Shown one piece after another: positions 11,329-20,850 of a stretch of 64,000 nt of DNA (position 1 is the stretch's first letter; the number at the start of each line of letters is the position of its first letter). The notes below the pieces were generated by a model. The model saw only the letters and a list, made by a program, of their open reading frames with translations. It was not told the origin of the DNA and searched no databases. Source of the DNA: Novosphingobium sp. ST904 (GTDB lineage: Bacteria; Pseudomonadota; Alphaproteobacteria; Sphingomonadales; Sphingomonadaceae); NCBI RefSeq assembly GCF_001298105.1, contig NZ_LGJH01000151.1, forward strand, positions 47,601 to 111,600. The letters are read 5' to 3'. The translations under genes were made by a program, and so were the position numbers.

Positions 11329-12273
11329 TCAGAAAGCGGCACCGTGCTGCCGGCGAAACGCCGTGGGCGGAACCGAGGCCAGTTTGGTGAAGAAGCGCGA
11401 AAAATACCCGACGTCGCTGAAGCCCAGCCAGTCGGCAATCTCGGTCACGCTCATCGGGGTGTAGCTGAGGCAGCGCTTGGCTTCCGACAGCAGGCGGTCG
11501 TGGACGATCTCGATCGGGGAGATGCCCGCCACCGTCTTGCACGCCAGCCTGAGCTGCGAAACGCTGACGCCGAGTTCGCCGGCAAGATCGGGCAGGAGCG
11601 GCTGGGCGCGGTAGCTGCGCTCCACCAGTTCGCGGAAGCGCCGGACCAGATCGGCGCGGCTGCCGAGCACGGGCGCGGCGCGGTCGTCCGACGGCCATAG
11701 CCGCAGGAACAGCAGCAGTACCGACATGAGCTGTATTTCCGCGCCGATTGCCCCGCCCTTGCGCGCGCTCTGGAGTTCGTGGGCCATGCGCTCCATCGTC
11801 GGCGAAACTTCGGCAAGGCCGTCCTGCGACAGCGCGAAGACGCCCGGCTCCTTCAGCACGCGCCGCAGTTCCGGCGCACGGACGAGAAGGTCATCGAGAT
11901 AGTGCGTCTCGATCGTGATCACCCAGCCGTTCGCGGCTTCGGCGTAGTGGAATCCGTGGATCCGGTGCGGCGGCACGACCATGACGCAGCCCGGTGCGAA
12001 AGGCGCGGTATCGCCTTCGATCGTCATGGTGCCGCTGCCCGCCGCACAGAACACGACCTGGGTCATGCGCGGGTGCGTATGCGGCTTTATCAGCCAGCCC
12101 CGTTCACGGCAGCGCTTGTCCAGCGGTTCGATATTGACGAACCAGTCCGGCCGTTCGCTGGCATCGCCATACAGGATGTAGCGCGGGACCGCAGCACCGC
12201 CGGGATCGTCACGTTCGTTACCGTTCGGCAATAAGTTTGGCGAAAAGTCCATCCGATTTTCAGATTCCACCAT
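11329..12273 (-). CDS. AraC-family transcriptional regulator
   Basis: 314-residue regulator with an N-terminal cupin sensing domain (KPHTHPRMTQVVF, GTMTIEGDTAPF, VPPHRIHGF) and a C-terminal double helix-turn-helix (LAGELGVSVSQLRLACK; VTEIADWLGFSDVGYFSRFF). The layout resembles PobR-type regulators of aromatic-acid genes, and the divergent neighbour is an aromatic-acid permease. ATG 12273 has CGGAG directly upstream; ATG 12252 is an alternative. Confidence 0.9.
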   Translation of the reverse strand: MVESENRMDFSPNLLPNGNERDDPGGAAVPRYILYGDASERPDWFVNIEPLDKRCRERGWLIKPHTHPRMTQVVFCAAGSGTMTIEGDTAPFAPGCVMVVPPHRIHGFHYAEAANGWVITIETHYLDDLLVRAPELRRVLKEPGVFALSQDGLAEVSPTMERMAHELQSARKGGAIGAEIQLMSVLLLFLRLWPSDDRAAPVLGSRADLVRRFRELVERSYRAQPLLPDLAGELGVSVSQLRLACKTVAGISPIEIVHDRLLSEAKRCLSYTPMSVTEIADWLGFSDVGYFSRFFTKLASVPPTAFRRQHGAAF

Positions 12274-12600
12274 GGACTCCGGTTAAGCGCTGCGGGAAAA
12301 ATAGGCAATCCGCAGCGGTCAAGTCGTATCAACGAAGGCCGGACTGCGCGGAGACGATGCCTTTGGAGAGGATACCCCCGCCCCGGTCGCCCGGCCGCGA
12401 GCCCGCCCCCTCCTTCGACAAGCCTTTCGTTCCCGCGCCGTCTCCCTGCCCACCGCGGATCGGCGCCCGTGCGAAGCGGGTCCCGTTCCAGACCCCGCGG
12501 CCCAGCCCGCCAACAACCGAGCCGGCGACAAGCCGGCCGACAGAGCCCCGGCACAACCGACACCACCGAACTTCGAATACGGAAAGCAGGTCGAGAGGAT
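12274..12600. promoter_or_regulatory. Divergent promoter region (AraC regulator / AAHS permease)
   Basis: 327 bases without a convincing gene. Open frames here have no family likeness and poor composition. An 8-base inverted repeat, CGCTGCGG at 12288-12295 and CCGCAGCG at 12310-12317 with a 14-base spacer, lies close to the araC-type gene and could be its operator. The permease has GAGAGGAT just before its ATG. Confidence 0.4.
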
Positions 12601-13914
12601 ATGAGTAACACTGATCCGCGGGCACTTATCGCCCGCGAGCCCATGCATCGCCGGCAGATCATCGCCATTGCCGTGGCCACCGCGCTCAATGCGCTGGACG
12701 GTTTCGACGTGCTGTCGATCAGCTTCGCCGCGCCGGGCATCTCGAAGGAATGGGGCATAGACCGGGCCGCGCTGGGCCTGGTGCTGTCGATGGAACTGAT
12801 CGGCATGGGCATCGGCGCGCTGATCCTGGGCGCCATGGCCGATCGCATCGGCCGCCGTCCCACCATCCTGGCCTGCCTCGTGGTCATGGCGAGCGGCATG
12901 TTCCTGGCCTCCACCGCGCAGAACCTCACCGTGCTTTCCGCCTTCCGCCTGTTCACCGGGCTCGGCATCGGCGGAATGCTCGCGGCCACCAACGCCATCG
13001 TCGCGGAATGTTCGAACGCACGCCGCCGCAACCTCTCGGTGGCGATCATGGCCGGCGGTTATCCGATGGGCGCCATCGTCGGCGGCTCCATCGCGGCCTT
13101 CCTGCTCGGCACCACCGGGCGCTGGCAGTCGGTCTTCGAATTCGGCGCGATCATCACCGCCGCCTTCATCCCGCTGGTGCTCTGGCTGGTGCCCGAAACC
13201 ATCGCCTTCCTGCTGCACAAGCGCCCGGCCGGCGCGCTGGAGAAGATCAACCGCACGATGGTGCGCCAGGGCCGCGCGGCGCTGTCGGAACTGCCTCCGC
13301 GCGACGAGGAACCCCGCCGCTTCAGCTTCGGCGAATTCTTCGCCCCCGGCATCGCCAGCGTCACCGTGCTGCTGATCGTCGCCTATTTCGCGCACATGAT
13401 GACCTTCTACTTCCTGGTGAAGTGGATTCCCAAGATCGTGGTCGACATGGGCTTCCCGCCCGCCTCCGCCGGCGGCGTGCTGGTCTGGGCCAATGTCGGC
13501 GGCGCCAGCGGCTCGATCGTGCTCAGCCTGCTGACCCAGAAGATCGGCGTGCGCCCGCTGGTGATCGGCGCGATGATCTGCGGCGCGGCGGCCGTGACGA
13601 TGTTCGGCCAGGGCTTCACCACGCTGGCCAGCCTTTCGATCATGGCCTGCATCGGCGGCTTCTTCACCAATGCCGCAACGGCGGGTCTCTACGCGGTGAT
13701 CGCGCAGTCCTTCCCCGCCTCGCTGCGGGCGGGGCGGCACGGCCTGGTGATCGGCGTCGGCCGCGCCGGCGCGGCGCTGGGCCCGATCACCGCCGGGCTG
13801 CTGTTCGCGGGCGGTTCGTCGCTGGCGCTGGTGGCCTTCGTGATGGCCTGCGGCACGCTGGTCGGCGGCATCGCGCTGGCCATGGTGCGCTACCGCGAAA
13901 ACGCGATCGCCTGA
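12601..13914 (+). CDS. MFS aromatic acid:H+ symporter (AAHS family)
   Basis: 437-residue inner-membrane permease related to PcaK/BenK. TM1 carries NALDGFDVLSISFAAPGI, matching the DGFD motif of the AAHS family, and the TM2-3 loop has GAMADRIGRRP. About 12 membrane segments. It is likely to take up a hydroxybenzoate-like acid. Divergent from the AraC regulator, and followed by an outer-membrane porin that may provide the matching outer-membrane channel. No ring-cleavage genes are in the window. Confidence 0.88.
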   Translation: MSNTDPRALIAREPMHRRQIIAIAVATALNALDGFDVLSISFAAPGISKEWGIDRAALGLVLSMELIGMGIGALILGAMADRIGRRPTILACLVVMASGMFLASTAQNLTVLSAFRLFTGLGIGGMLAATNAIVAECSNARRRNLSVAIMAGGYPMGAIVGGSIAAFLLGTTGRWQSVFEFGAIITAAFIPLVLWLVPETIAFLLHKRPAGALEKINRTMVRQGRAALSELPPRDEEPRRFSFGEFFAPGIASVTVLLIVAYFAHMMTFYFLVKWIPKIVVDMGFPPASAGGVLVWANVGGASGSIVLSLLTQKIGVRPLVIGAMICGAAAVTMFGQGFTTLASLSIMACIGGFFTNAATAGLYAVIAQSFPASLRAGRHGLVIGVGRAGAALGPITAGLLFAGGSSLALVAFVMACGTLVGGIALAMVRYRENAIA

Positions 13915-13993
13915 TCGCACCAGGGGTGCGGCACTTCGGGCCGCGCCCCCCAAAAAACAGGCTGAACGGAAAAACCGGGCCGAAAACGGGAGG

Positions 13994-14015
13994 CGCGGCG
14001 GGAATTCCCGCCGCG
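13994..14015. repeat. 22-base perfect palindrome between permease and porin
   Basis: Arms CGCGGCGGGAA and TTCCCGCCGCG abut with no spacer (the central AATT can form a loop). It lies 79 bases after the permease stop and 18 bases before the porin ATG, followed by a C8 run rather than a T tract. It may be an operator, an mRNA hairpin limiting read-through, or a processing site. Confidence 0.6.
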
Positions 14016-14032
14016 ACCTCGCCCCCCCCGCC

Positions 14033-15574
14033 ATGAGGATGAGTCTGAAAATGTTTTGCAATCTTCCGGGTCGCGCCGGTCTGCTCGCCGCCACCGCAGC
14101 GCTTTCTCTGGTGCATGTCACGCCCGCCTCGGCGCAGTCCGTCGCGCCCGACAACGACACGAAGGACGCCGCCGGCGGCCCGCAATCCTCCGCCGCGCCG
14201 CCCGGCATCCGCCCGGCAAAGTCGCAAGGCGCGCCTGCCGAAGCGGTCCCCGGCGGCCGCAAGGGCCCTCCCGGCGTGCCGCAGGCGATCCGCTGGACCG
14301 AGGACTGGTCGAAGCGCCCCGCCTCCGATGCCCCGATCATGGACAGGATCCGCCACATCCCGCTGGGCGACAATGACGACGTCTACCTCTCGCTCGGCGG
14401 GGAGGCGCGGGTCTACTATACCGACTGGCACCATTCCGCGCTGGGCCTCAGGGCGAACGACAGCAACAACCCGGTGCAGAGCCGGTTGCGGCTGATCGGA
14501 GACCTCCACCTCGGCCCGAACCTGCGCGCCTATCTCGAACTGGGCGACAACCGCGAATATGGCGAAAGCTTCGCCACCGGCCCCAACCGCGACAAGCTGG
14601 ACGTCTACCAGGCCTTCGTCGACGTGACCGTGCCGCTGGGCGATGCCGGCAAGATCACCCTGCGCCCCGGCCGCTTCGAGATGCCGCTGGGCAACGGCAA
14701 GCTGGCGGGCGTGCGCGAAGGGCTCAACATGCGCTTCACCTATCAGGGCGTGCGCGCGACCTATATCCTGCCGGGCAAGATCTCGGTCGACGCCTTCGCC
14801 ACCCGCCCGGTCGAGATCAAGCCGGGCACCCTCGATGACGGGGCGGATTCCTCCAAGGCGTTCCACGGGATCTACGTCAGCGCGCCCAACCGCGTGGCGG
14901 GCTTCGGCACCGACGTCTACTGGTACGAGATGACGCGCGACAACGCGACGCTGCGCGAAGGCGCGGGCGCGGACCACCGCACCAACTGGGGCGCGCGCCT
15001 GTGGAAACGCAACGCCCGCTTCGATTTCGACCTTGAGGGGACGCTCCAGCGCGGCACGTTCGCGGATCAGGACATCCGCGCCTGGGGCGTGCTGTTCGAA
15101 GCCGGCTATACCTGGCCCGGCCTGCCGATGAAGCCCCGCCTGGGCCTGCGCGCCAATGCCTTCAGCGGCGACCATGACCTGACCGATGGCAAGGCCGGCA
15201 CTTTCGTGGCCGCCGCCCCCCGCCTGCCGCTGTTCAGCGAGGCGGCGTTCTTCAACTTCTCCAACCTCATGGACCTCTACCCCTCGCTGACCCTGAAGCC
15301 GCTGGACAACGTGACCGTCATGGCCGGGCCGGACTTCCTCTGGCGCCAGAGCAAGGCCGACGGTGTCTACATCGGCCCGGCGGGCTCTTCGTTCGCACCT
15401 TACGACGGCACCCGCTATGTCGGCACGGCGCTCAACCTCGAAATGTCGTGGCAGGCCACCCGGCGTCTGAGCTTCCGCCTTTACGAAACCTACTTCGCCC
15501 CCGGCTCCGCCTTCGAGGAGGCTGGAGCCAGGAAGGGCAACTATTTCGGGGTCATGTCGAACTATCGGTTCTGA
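14033..15574 (+). CDS. Alginate-export family outer-membrane protein
   Basis: 513-residue outer-membrane beta-barrel of the alginate_export type. Signal peptide near the N-terminus (GLLAATAALSLVHVTPASA). The barrel part includes LSLGGEARVYYTDW, SRLRLIGDLHL, QAFVDVTVPLG, LRPGRFEMPLG, FRLYETYFAPG and the terminal YRF, whose last aromatic residue is typical for barrel insertion. Despite the family name, many members are porins for organic acids, and its position after an AAHS permease favours that. ATG 14051 with AGGATGAG upstream is a plausible alternative start. Confidence 0.82.
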   Translation: MRMSLKMFCNLPGRAGLLAATAALSLVHVTPASAQSVAPDNDTKDAAGGPQSSAAPPGIRPAKSQGAPAEAVPGGRKGPPGVPQAIRWTEDWSKRPASDAPIMDRIRHIPLGDNDDVYLSLGGEARVYYTDWHHSALGLRANDSNNPVQSRLRLIGDLHLGPNLRAYLELGDNREYGESFATGPNRDKLDVYQAFVDVTVPLGDAGKITLRPGRFEMPLGNGKLAGVREGLNMRFTYQGVRATYILPGKISVDAFATRPVEIKPGTLDDGADSSKAFHGIYVSAPNRVAGFGTDVYWYEMTRDNATLREGAGADHRTNWGARLWKRNARFDFDLEGTLQRGTFADQDIRAWGVLFEAGYTWPGLPMKPRLGLRANAFSGDHDLTDGKAGTFVAAAPRLPLFSEAAFFNFSNLMDLYPSLTLKPLDNVTVMAGPDFLWRQSKADGVYIGPAGSSFAPYDGTRYVGTALNLEMSWQATRRLSFRLYETYFAPGSAFEEAGARKGNYFGVMSNYRF

Positions 15575-15617
15575 CACCCGAACACTCTTGCGCGGCGTGC
15601 AAGAAGTCACGAAATGG

Positions 15618-15645
15618 GAGGCCCTCGCCCGCGCGGGGGCCTTTT
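15618..15645 (+). terminator. Rho-independent terminator after the porin gene
   Basis: Stem AGGCCC (15619-15624) pairs with GGGCCT (15637-15642) across a 12-base loop, followed by T residues. It lies 45 bases after the porin stop and before the symporter gene. Confidence 0.7.
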
Positions 15646-15690
15646 CCGCTGGAAAGGAACGAATTCTCACGACCTGAAGGCAAATTCTGC

Positions 15691-17046
15691 ATGGCGAAGA
15701 CCCCCGAAACCAGCGCCTCGCGCCACCCCGGTGTCCCATCGTCCGGTTCAAGGTGGCCCGGCTTCGGCGTGCAGGTGCTGCTGGGCATGGTCGTGGGCCT
15801 TGCCGCGGGCCTGCTGGTCCGCCAGCTCGGGCCTGACAGCGCCCTTGCCTCGGGCGCGAGCGAGACGTTCCACACCGTGGCGCAGATCTTCATCCAGCTC
15901 CTGCGCACGCTGGTTCCGCCGCTGGTGTTCACCGCGATCATCGCCTCGGTCGCCGCGCTGCGCGGGCTCGACAACGCGGTGAAGCTGGTGGGGCAGACCC
16001 TGCTGTGGTTCGCCATCACCGCGCTGATCGCCGTGCTCATCGGCATCGCGCTGGGGCTGACCATCCAGCCCGGTCTTCACGCCCATGTCGATGCGGGCGC
16101 GGCCCATGCGCCCGCATCGGTCGGCGGCTGGCTCGATTTCCTCAAGGGGCTGGTTCCGGCCAACTACCTCGGCATTACCGCCGCCACCACGCTGGAAGAC
16201 GGCGCGGCCACTACCGCCGTCTCCTTCAACGTGCTGCAGATCATCATCGCCGCCGTTGCCGTGGGCGCGGCCGCCGTGAAAATCGGCGCGAAGGCGGAGC
16301 CGTTCCTGGCCTTCATGACTTCGGCCAACCTCGTGCTGCGCCAGCTGCTGCGCTGGCTGATCGCGCTGACCCCGCTCGGCTCGGCGGCGCTGATCGCCAA
16401 TGCCGTGGTCAGCTACGGCTGGGACGCGCTTTCCGCGCTCGGCGCCTTTGCGGGCGCGGTCTATATCGGGCTCGCGGTGGTCATGCTGGCAGTCTACCCG
16501 CTGCTGCTGCTGTTGCACGGGATCAACCCGCTGCGCTTCTTCTCGGTGGCCTGGCCGGCGATCCAGATCGGTTTCCTCTCGCGATCGTCCGTCGGCACCA
16601 TGCCGGTGACCGAGGAAGTGACCGAGCGCCTCGGCGTGCCGCGTTCCTACGCCGCCTTCGCGGTGCCGCTCGGCTCGACCACCAAGATGGACGGCTGCGC
16701 GGCGATCTATCCGGCGATCTCGGCGATCTTCGTGGCGCAGTTCTACGGCGTGCCGCTCCAGCTTTCGGACTATGCGCTGATCGTGTTCGTCTCGGTGATC
16801 GGCTCTGCGGCCACGGCGGGGCTGACCGGCGCGGTGGTCATGCTGACGCTGACGCTCTCCACGCTCAAGCTCCCGCTCGAGGGCGTGGGGCTGTTGCTGG
16901 CGATCGACCCGATCCTCGACATGGGCCGCACCGCCGTCAACGTGGCGGGACAGGCGCTGGTGCCCACCATTGTCGCCCAGCGCCTCGGCATTCGCGGACC
17001 GATGCAGACCGGCGACATCGAGGCGCCCCGCGCTAGCGCCGCATGA
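15691..17046 (+). CDS. Dicarboxylate/amino acid:cation symporter (DAACS family)
   Basis: 451-residue DctA/GltP-type Na+ or H+ symporter in the inner membrane. The substrate-binding region is clear: SRSSVGTMPV (serine-rich re-entrant loop), PLGSTTKMDGCAA in place of the usual NMDGTA, and AIDPILDMGRTAVNV near the C-terminus. It probably takes up C4-dicarboxylates or acidic amino acids. The stop overlaps the convergent CorA/ZntB gene by 14 bases. Confidence 0.9.
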   Translation: MAKTPETSASRHPGVPSSGSRWPGFGVQVLLGMVVGLAAGLLVRQLGPDSALASGASETFHTVAQIFIQLLRTLVPPLVFTAIIASVAALRGLDNAVKLVGQTLLWFAITALIAVLIGIALGLTIQPGLHAHVDAGAAHAPASVGGWLDFLKGLVPANYLGITAATTLEDGAATTAVSFNVLQIIIAAVAVGAAAVKIGAKAEPFLAFMTSANLVLRQLLRWLIALTPLGSAALIANAVVSYGWDALSALGAFAGAVYIGLAVVMLAVYPLLLLLHGINPLRFFSVAWPAIQIGFLSRSSVGTMPVTEEVTERLGVPRSYAAFAVPLGSTTKMDGCAAIYPAISAIFVAQFYGVPLQLSDYALIVFVSVIGSAATAGLTGAVVMLTLTLSTLKLPLEGVGLLLAIDPILDMGRTAVNVAGQALVPTIVAQRLGIRGPMQTGDIEAPRASAA

Positions 17047-18061
17047 AGCCCATCCAGCGCAGCAGCAGATAAGTCGCGATGGCCGCGCCGCCCGCGAACA
17101 GGGTGGCGTGGATCGTGCCGTAAGGCCCCTGCGCGAAGGGCAACCCGCCGGTGTTCATCCCGAAGATCCCGGTCACGAGCGTGGCCGGCAGCATCAGCGC
17201 GGTCACGATCGAGAGGATGTAGAGGTTCTGGTTGGTCCGCTGCGCCTCCTGGATGTCCAGTTCCTCGCGCAGCAGCCGCAACTGCGACTGCACGCCCTGC
17301 ACGTCCCCGTCGAGCGACTGGATGCGCTGGGCGATCTTCTCCACGCCGGGCAGCAGCGCCTCGGGCAGTTCCTCGTCCTTCTCCAGCCGCTGGAACACCC
17401 CGCGCATTCCCGTAAGCAGGCGCTGTATCTGCGCCAGCCGCCGCCGCACGCCGATCAGGTCGCGCGCCTTGGGCGGATCGCGTGCGTCGAGGAACATGTC
17501 CTCCACATGCTGCACGTCGGCGCTGAGCGAGCGGGCGATATCGGCGATGTTCTCGCTGATCGCGCCCGCCAGCAGTTCCAGCGCCTGCGCCGCCCCGAAG
17601 CCGGCGCCGCAGCGCGAGAGCCGGGTCCGCACGATATCGGCCGAACGGATCGGATGAAGCCGCGCCGTCAGCATCAGCCCCGGCGCCAGCGCCATGCGCA
17701 GCCCGCCCACGCGCGCCGTATCGGCCACGTCGAAATCCCGTTCGAAATCGTGAAGCACGCAGGCCACCGTGCCGCCGTCGACCAGCGCGCGCTGGTGAGT
17801 GTCTGGCGAGAGCAGCAGTTCGCGCACGGCCGGGGGAACCGCTTCGAACCGCTCTATCCAGCTTCGCGTGCGCTGGTGCGCAAGATTGAGATGAAGCCAG
17901 CGGAAGCGGCCTTCCGGCGGGCGTTCGCAATCGGCAACGGGGAAGGCGCCTTCGTCCGTCAGGTCCATGCCCCAGATCAGGCCCGGCCCCATGCCGCCAT
18001 CCGCCAGCGGCGCGCCGGCGCCCTGTGTGGCGGCAAGAAGACGGGGCAGGTCATGGCTCAT
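17033..18061 (-). CDS. CorA/ZntB-family divalent cation transporter
   Basis: 342-residue pentameric 2-TM-GxN channel. A large cytoplasmic N-terminal domain with a long helix (DIQEAQRTNQNLY) leads to two C-terminal membrane helices; the pore motif reads GMNTGG rather than the GMN-FE form of classical CorA. GxN followed by TGGLP is closer to ZntB, so zinc movement is more likely than magnesium, but ion choice is not proven by sequence. It ends 14 bases inside the convergent symporter gene. Confidence 0.87.
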   Translation of the reverse strand: MSHDLPRLLAATQGAGAPLADGGMGPGLIWGMDLTDEGAFPVADCERPPEGRFRWLHLNLAHQRTRSWIERFEAVPPAVRELLLSPDTHQRALVDGGTVACVLHDFERDFDVADTARVGGLRMALAPGLMLTARLHPIRSADIVRTRLSRCGAGFGAAQALELLAGAISENIADIARSLSADVQHVEDMFLDARDPPKARDLIGVRRRLAQIQRLLTGMRGVFQRLEKDEELPEALLPGVEKIAQRIQSLDGDVQGVQSQLRLLREELDIQEAQRTNQNLYILSIVTALMLPATLVTGIFGMNTGGLPFAQGPYGTIHATLFAGGAAIATYLLLRWMGFMRR

Positions 18062-18086
18062 GGCGGCAGCGCGCGGCCGGAACCCG

Positions 18087-19709
18087 TCAGAGAACCTGCG
18101 AGAACAGCATGTAGAGCCCGCCCGCCATCACGATGGAGACCGGCAGCGTCAGCACCCAGGCCATGAGCAGGTTGCGCACCGTGCTCATCTGGAGGCCCGA
18201 ACGGTTCGCCGCCATCGTCCCCGCCACGCCGGACGAGAGGACATGGGTGGTGGAGACCGGCAGGCCGAGATGGTCCGCCCCGAAGATCGTGCCCATCGCC
18301 ACCAGTTCGGCGGCGGCGCCCTGCGCGTAAGTCAGGTGGGTCTTGCCGATCTTCTCCCCCACGGTGACGACGATGCGCTTCCAGCCGACCATCGTGCCCA
18401 GCCCCAGCGCGATGGCCACCGCCACCTTGACCCAGGTGGGAATGAAGCGCGTGCCCGCATCGAGCGAGGCCTTGTAGGTCGCCAGGCTTTCCTGCGCCTG
18501 CCCGGAAAGCGCGGCGGGCTTCTGCTTGCCCAGCAGCTTGATCGCTTCCGAGGCGAGGTACATGTCGTTGCGGATATTGCTCACCGCCGCCGCCGGCACT
18601 TTCGCCAGCGAGCCATAGTCGGTCACCTGCCGGTCCACGTCGTGCACCAGCACCGAAAGCGCGGGAAGCGTGGCGGGGGCCAATGTCTTGTCGGCGATAT
18701 AGGCCGTGACCCGGCTGCGCGCCTGCGCGGGATCGAGCGGGACGCCGGGAGGGGGCGAAGCCTCGTCCAGCGCGGCTCCGGCGGCCAGCGAGCCGGCGTG
18801 GAATTCCGCCGTGTAGCGTTCGGGCACGGCGCGGTTCAGCGCATAGGCGGTGGGCACCGTGCCGATCAGGATCAGCATGATGAGCCCCATGCCCTTCTGC
18901 CCGTCGTTCGAACCATGCGCGAAGCTGACGCCGGTGCAGGTGAAGATCAGCAGCGCCCTGATCCACCACGGCGGCGGCAGGCCGTCCTTCGGCTCCTCGT
19001 AGAGTTCCTTCTTGCGGACCAGCACTTTCATCGCGGCGAACAGCAGCGCGGCAAGGCCGAAGCCGATCAGCGGCGAGAACAGCAGGGCCTGGCCGATCTC
19101 GGCGCCTTGCCCCAGTCCACGCCCGCGGTGCCGCTCTTGCCGTGCATCAGCGCATTGGCCACGCCCACGCCGATGATCGAGCCGATCAGCGTGTGCGAAC
19201 TGGACGAGGGAATGCCCAGCCACCAGGTGGCGAGGTTCCACAGGATCGCCGCCAGCAGCAGTGCGAAGACCATCGCGAAGCCCGCGCTCGATCCCACTTG
19301 CAGGATCAGTTCGACCGGCAGCAGCGAAACGATGCCGAACGCCACGGCGCCGGTGGAAACCAGCACGCCGAGGAAGTTGAAGAAGCCCGACCAGACCACC
19401 GCGACGTTCGCGGGCATGGCATTGGTGTAGATCACCGTGGCCACGGCATTGGCGGTATCGTGGAAACCGTTCACGAATTCGAAGCCGAGCGCGATCAGCA
19501 GGGCGATGAACAGCAGGATGAACGGCAGGTAGGTGGTGGGCTCCACGCCCACGGCGGCGGCATCGGAATAGACGCTGAAGGCCACATAGACGAGCGCGGC
19601 CACGATTGCCGCGCCGAACCCGATCCGGCCGGCGGCGCCAAGGCCCTTTTCAAAGGTCGGGCCGGGTTCCGGCCGTGTCGATCGGCCTGGGCGCAAGGGT
19701 CGCGTTCAT
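18087..19709 (-). CDS. pit: PiT-family inorganic phosphate transporter (frame broken)
   Basis: Inner-membrane phosphate:cation symporter, 540 aa after repair. Both PiT repeats are visible: [20 protein letters not shown] and [11 protein letters not shown] in the first, [10 protein letters not shown] and [13 protein letters not shown] in the second. The central frame breaks at about 19101-19106 (V-D-W-G-K-A then E-I-G-Q-A). ATG 19709 has a GAGG upstream but is out of frame with the body; removing one T in the CTTT run at about 19650-19655 would join them, otherwise TTG 19696 is the start. It runs same-strand with CorA/ZntB. Confidence 0.88.
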
Positions 19710-19759
19710 CGTTTCGCCTCGAATGGGGAGACGAAAGCCTTACGTCGGTTTCATGACAT

Positions 19760-20839
19760 TTATGCTGCGCCGCCGCCCGGGCCGGAAGCAGGCTCCAGGC
19801 CGGAAGCAGGCTCCACTGGCCGCAGCGCGCCGCCTGCCGCGGATGAGGCGCGGACGGCATCCATGACCCGCATCGCCGCCAGCCCGTCGCGGAATGTCGG
19901 GATCGCCACCGGCCCCTCACCCCCCGCACCCTCGATCCTGGCGCGCAGGGCCTCGCAGAGCCGGATGAAGGGTGCCAGCTCGAAGCCGGGCGCTGCGGGC
20001 AGCACGAGATCGTCCGGAACCGGCAGCTCGCGCGTGCCCGTGCGGTCCGCCAGCAGGACCTTGCCGCTTTCGATCCACACGGTTCCCCGCGTGCCCGCGC
20101 AGCGCAGCAGGCTGGCGGGCGCGCCCCAGGCCCCGGCGCTCTGCTGCATCGATCCCTCGGCCCCGCTCGCCAGGCGGAAGCGCAGCGAATAGCTGTCGTC
20201 GGCGCCGTTCTCGCGGTCGGATACGGTCAGCAGGCGGGCCGACACGCTCTCGAACTCGCCCAGCCATGTCCTCACCTGGTCTATCAGGTGCGAACCGCCC
20301 GCGCCCAGCCAGCCGCCGCCCGATGCCGTGTCGAACCACCATCCGGGCAGCCGCGCGCCGGGATCGGCGCAGAAGGGGATGAACTGGTCCATCGCCAGGA
20401 AGCGCGGGGTGCCGATCAGCCCCTCGGCAATGGCGCGGCCCAGCAGCGCGCGTTCGGGCAACCAGCGGAATTCGTGCGCGATCATGTGAACGATACCCGC
20501 CCGCTCCGCCGCATCGAGCAGCGCCGCGCCCTCTGCCGCGTCGATCGCGAAAGGCTTCTCGCAAAGCACGTGGCAGCCGCGCGCCATGGCCGCGAAGGCC
20601 AGCGGCGCATGGCTGGCGGGCGGCGCGGCGATCGTGACGAGGTGCGCGCCGGTCCGCTCGATGGCGGCGCCGAGATCGGTGAAGAAGGCCGGGACGCTCG
20701 CCTCCGCCGCCTTGCGCTCCAGCCGGTCGGGCCGGGTGCCGACAAGCGCGGCCACCGCGAACCCGGCGGCGCGCAAAGCCGGAACATGGACCCGGCAGCC
20801 GAAGCCGGTGCCCACGACGATCGCGGTCGGTTTCTCCAT
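19760..20839 (-). CDS. Gfo/Idh/MocA-family oxidoreductase
   Basis: 359-residue NAD(P)-dependent sugar/inositol-type dehydrogenase. Rossmann start AIVVGTGFGCRVHVPALRAAG, then the family motif CEKPFA at about residues 95-100 and a C-terminal alpha/beta domain with GGGWLGAGGSHLIDQ, containing the catalytic-type His. ATG 20839 is set by AGGAGA immediately upstream. Eleven bases separate it from the alcohol dehydrogenase stop, so it is the last gene of the leftward cluster. Substrate unknown. Confidence 0.85.
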   Translation of the reverse strand: MEKPTAIVVGTGFGCRVHVPALRAAGFAVAALVGTRPDRLERKAAEASVPAFFTDLGAAIERTGAHLVTIAAPPASHAPLAFAAMARGCHVLCEKPFAIDAAEGAALLDAAERAGIVHMIAHEFRWLPERALLGRAIAEGLIGTPRFLAMDQFIPFCADPGARLPGWWFDTASGGGWLGAGGSHLIDQVRTWLGEFESVSARLLTVSDRENGADDSYSLRFRLASGAEGSMQQSAGAWGAPASLLRCAGTRGTVWIESGKVLLADRTGTRELPVPDDLVLPAAPGFELAPFIRLCEALRARIEGAGGEGPVAIPTFRDGLAAMRVMDAVRASSAAGGALRPVEPASGLEPASGPGGGAA

Positions 20840-20850
20840 GTCGTTTCTCC

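Noticed and set aside
12319..15751. Long minus-strand open frames (to 684 codons) over the AAHS permease and porin
   Set aside because: They mirror real plus-strand genes codon by codon and show no domains, signals or ribosome sites.
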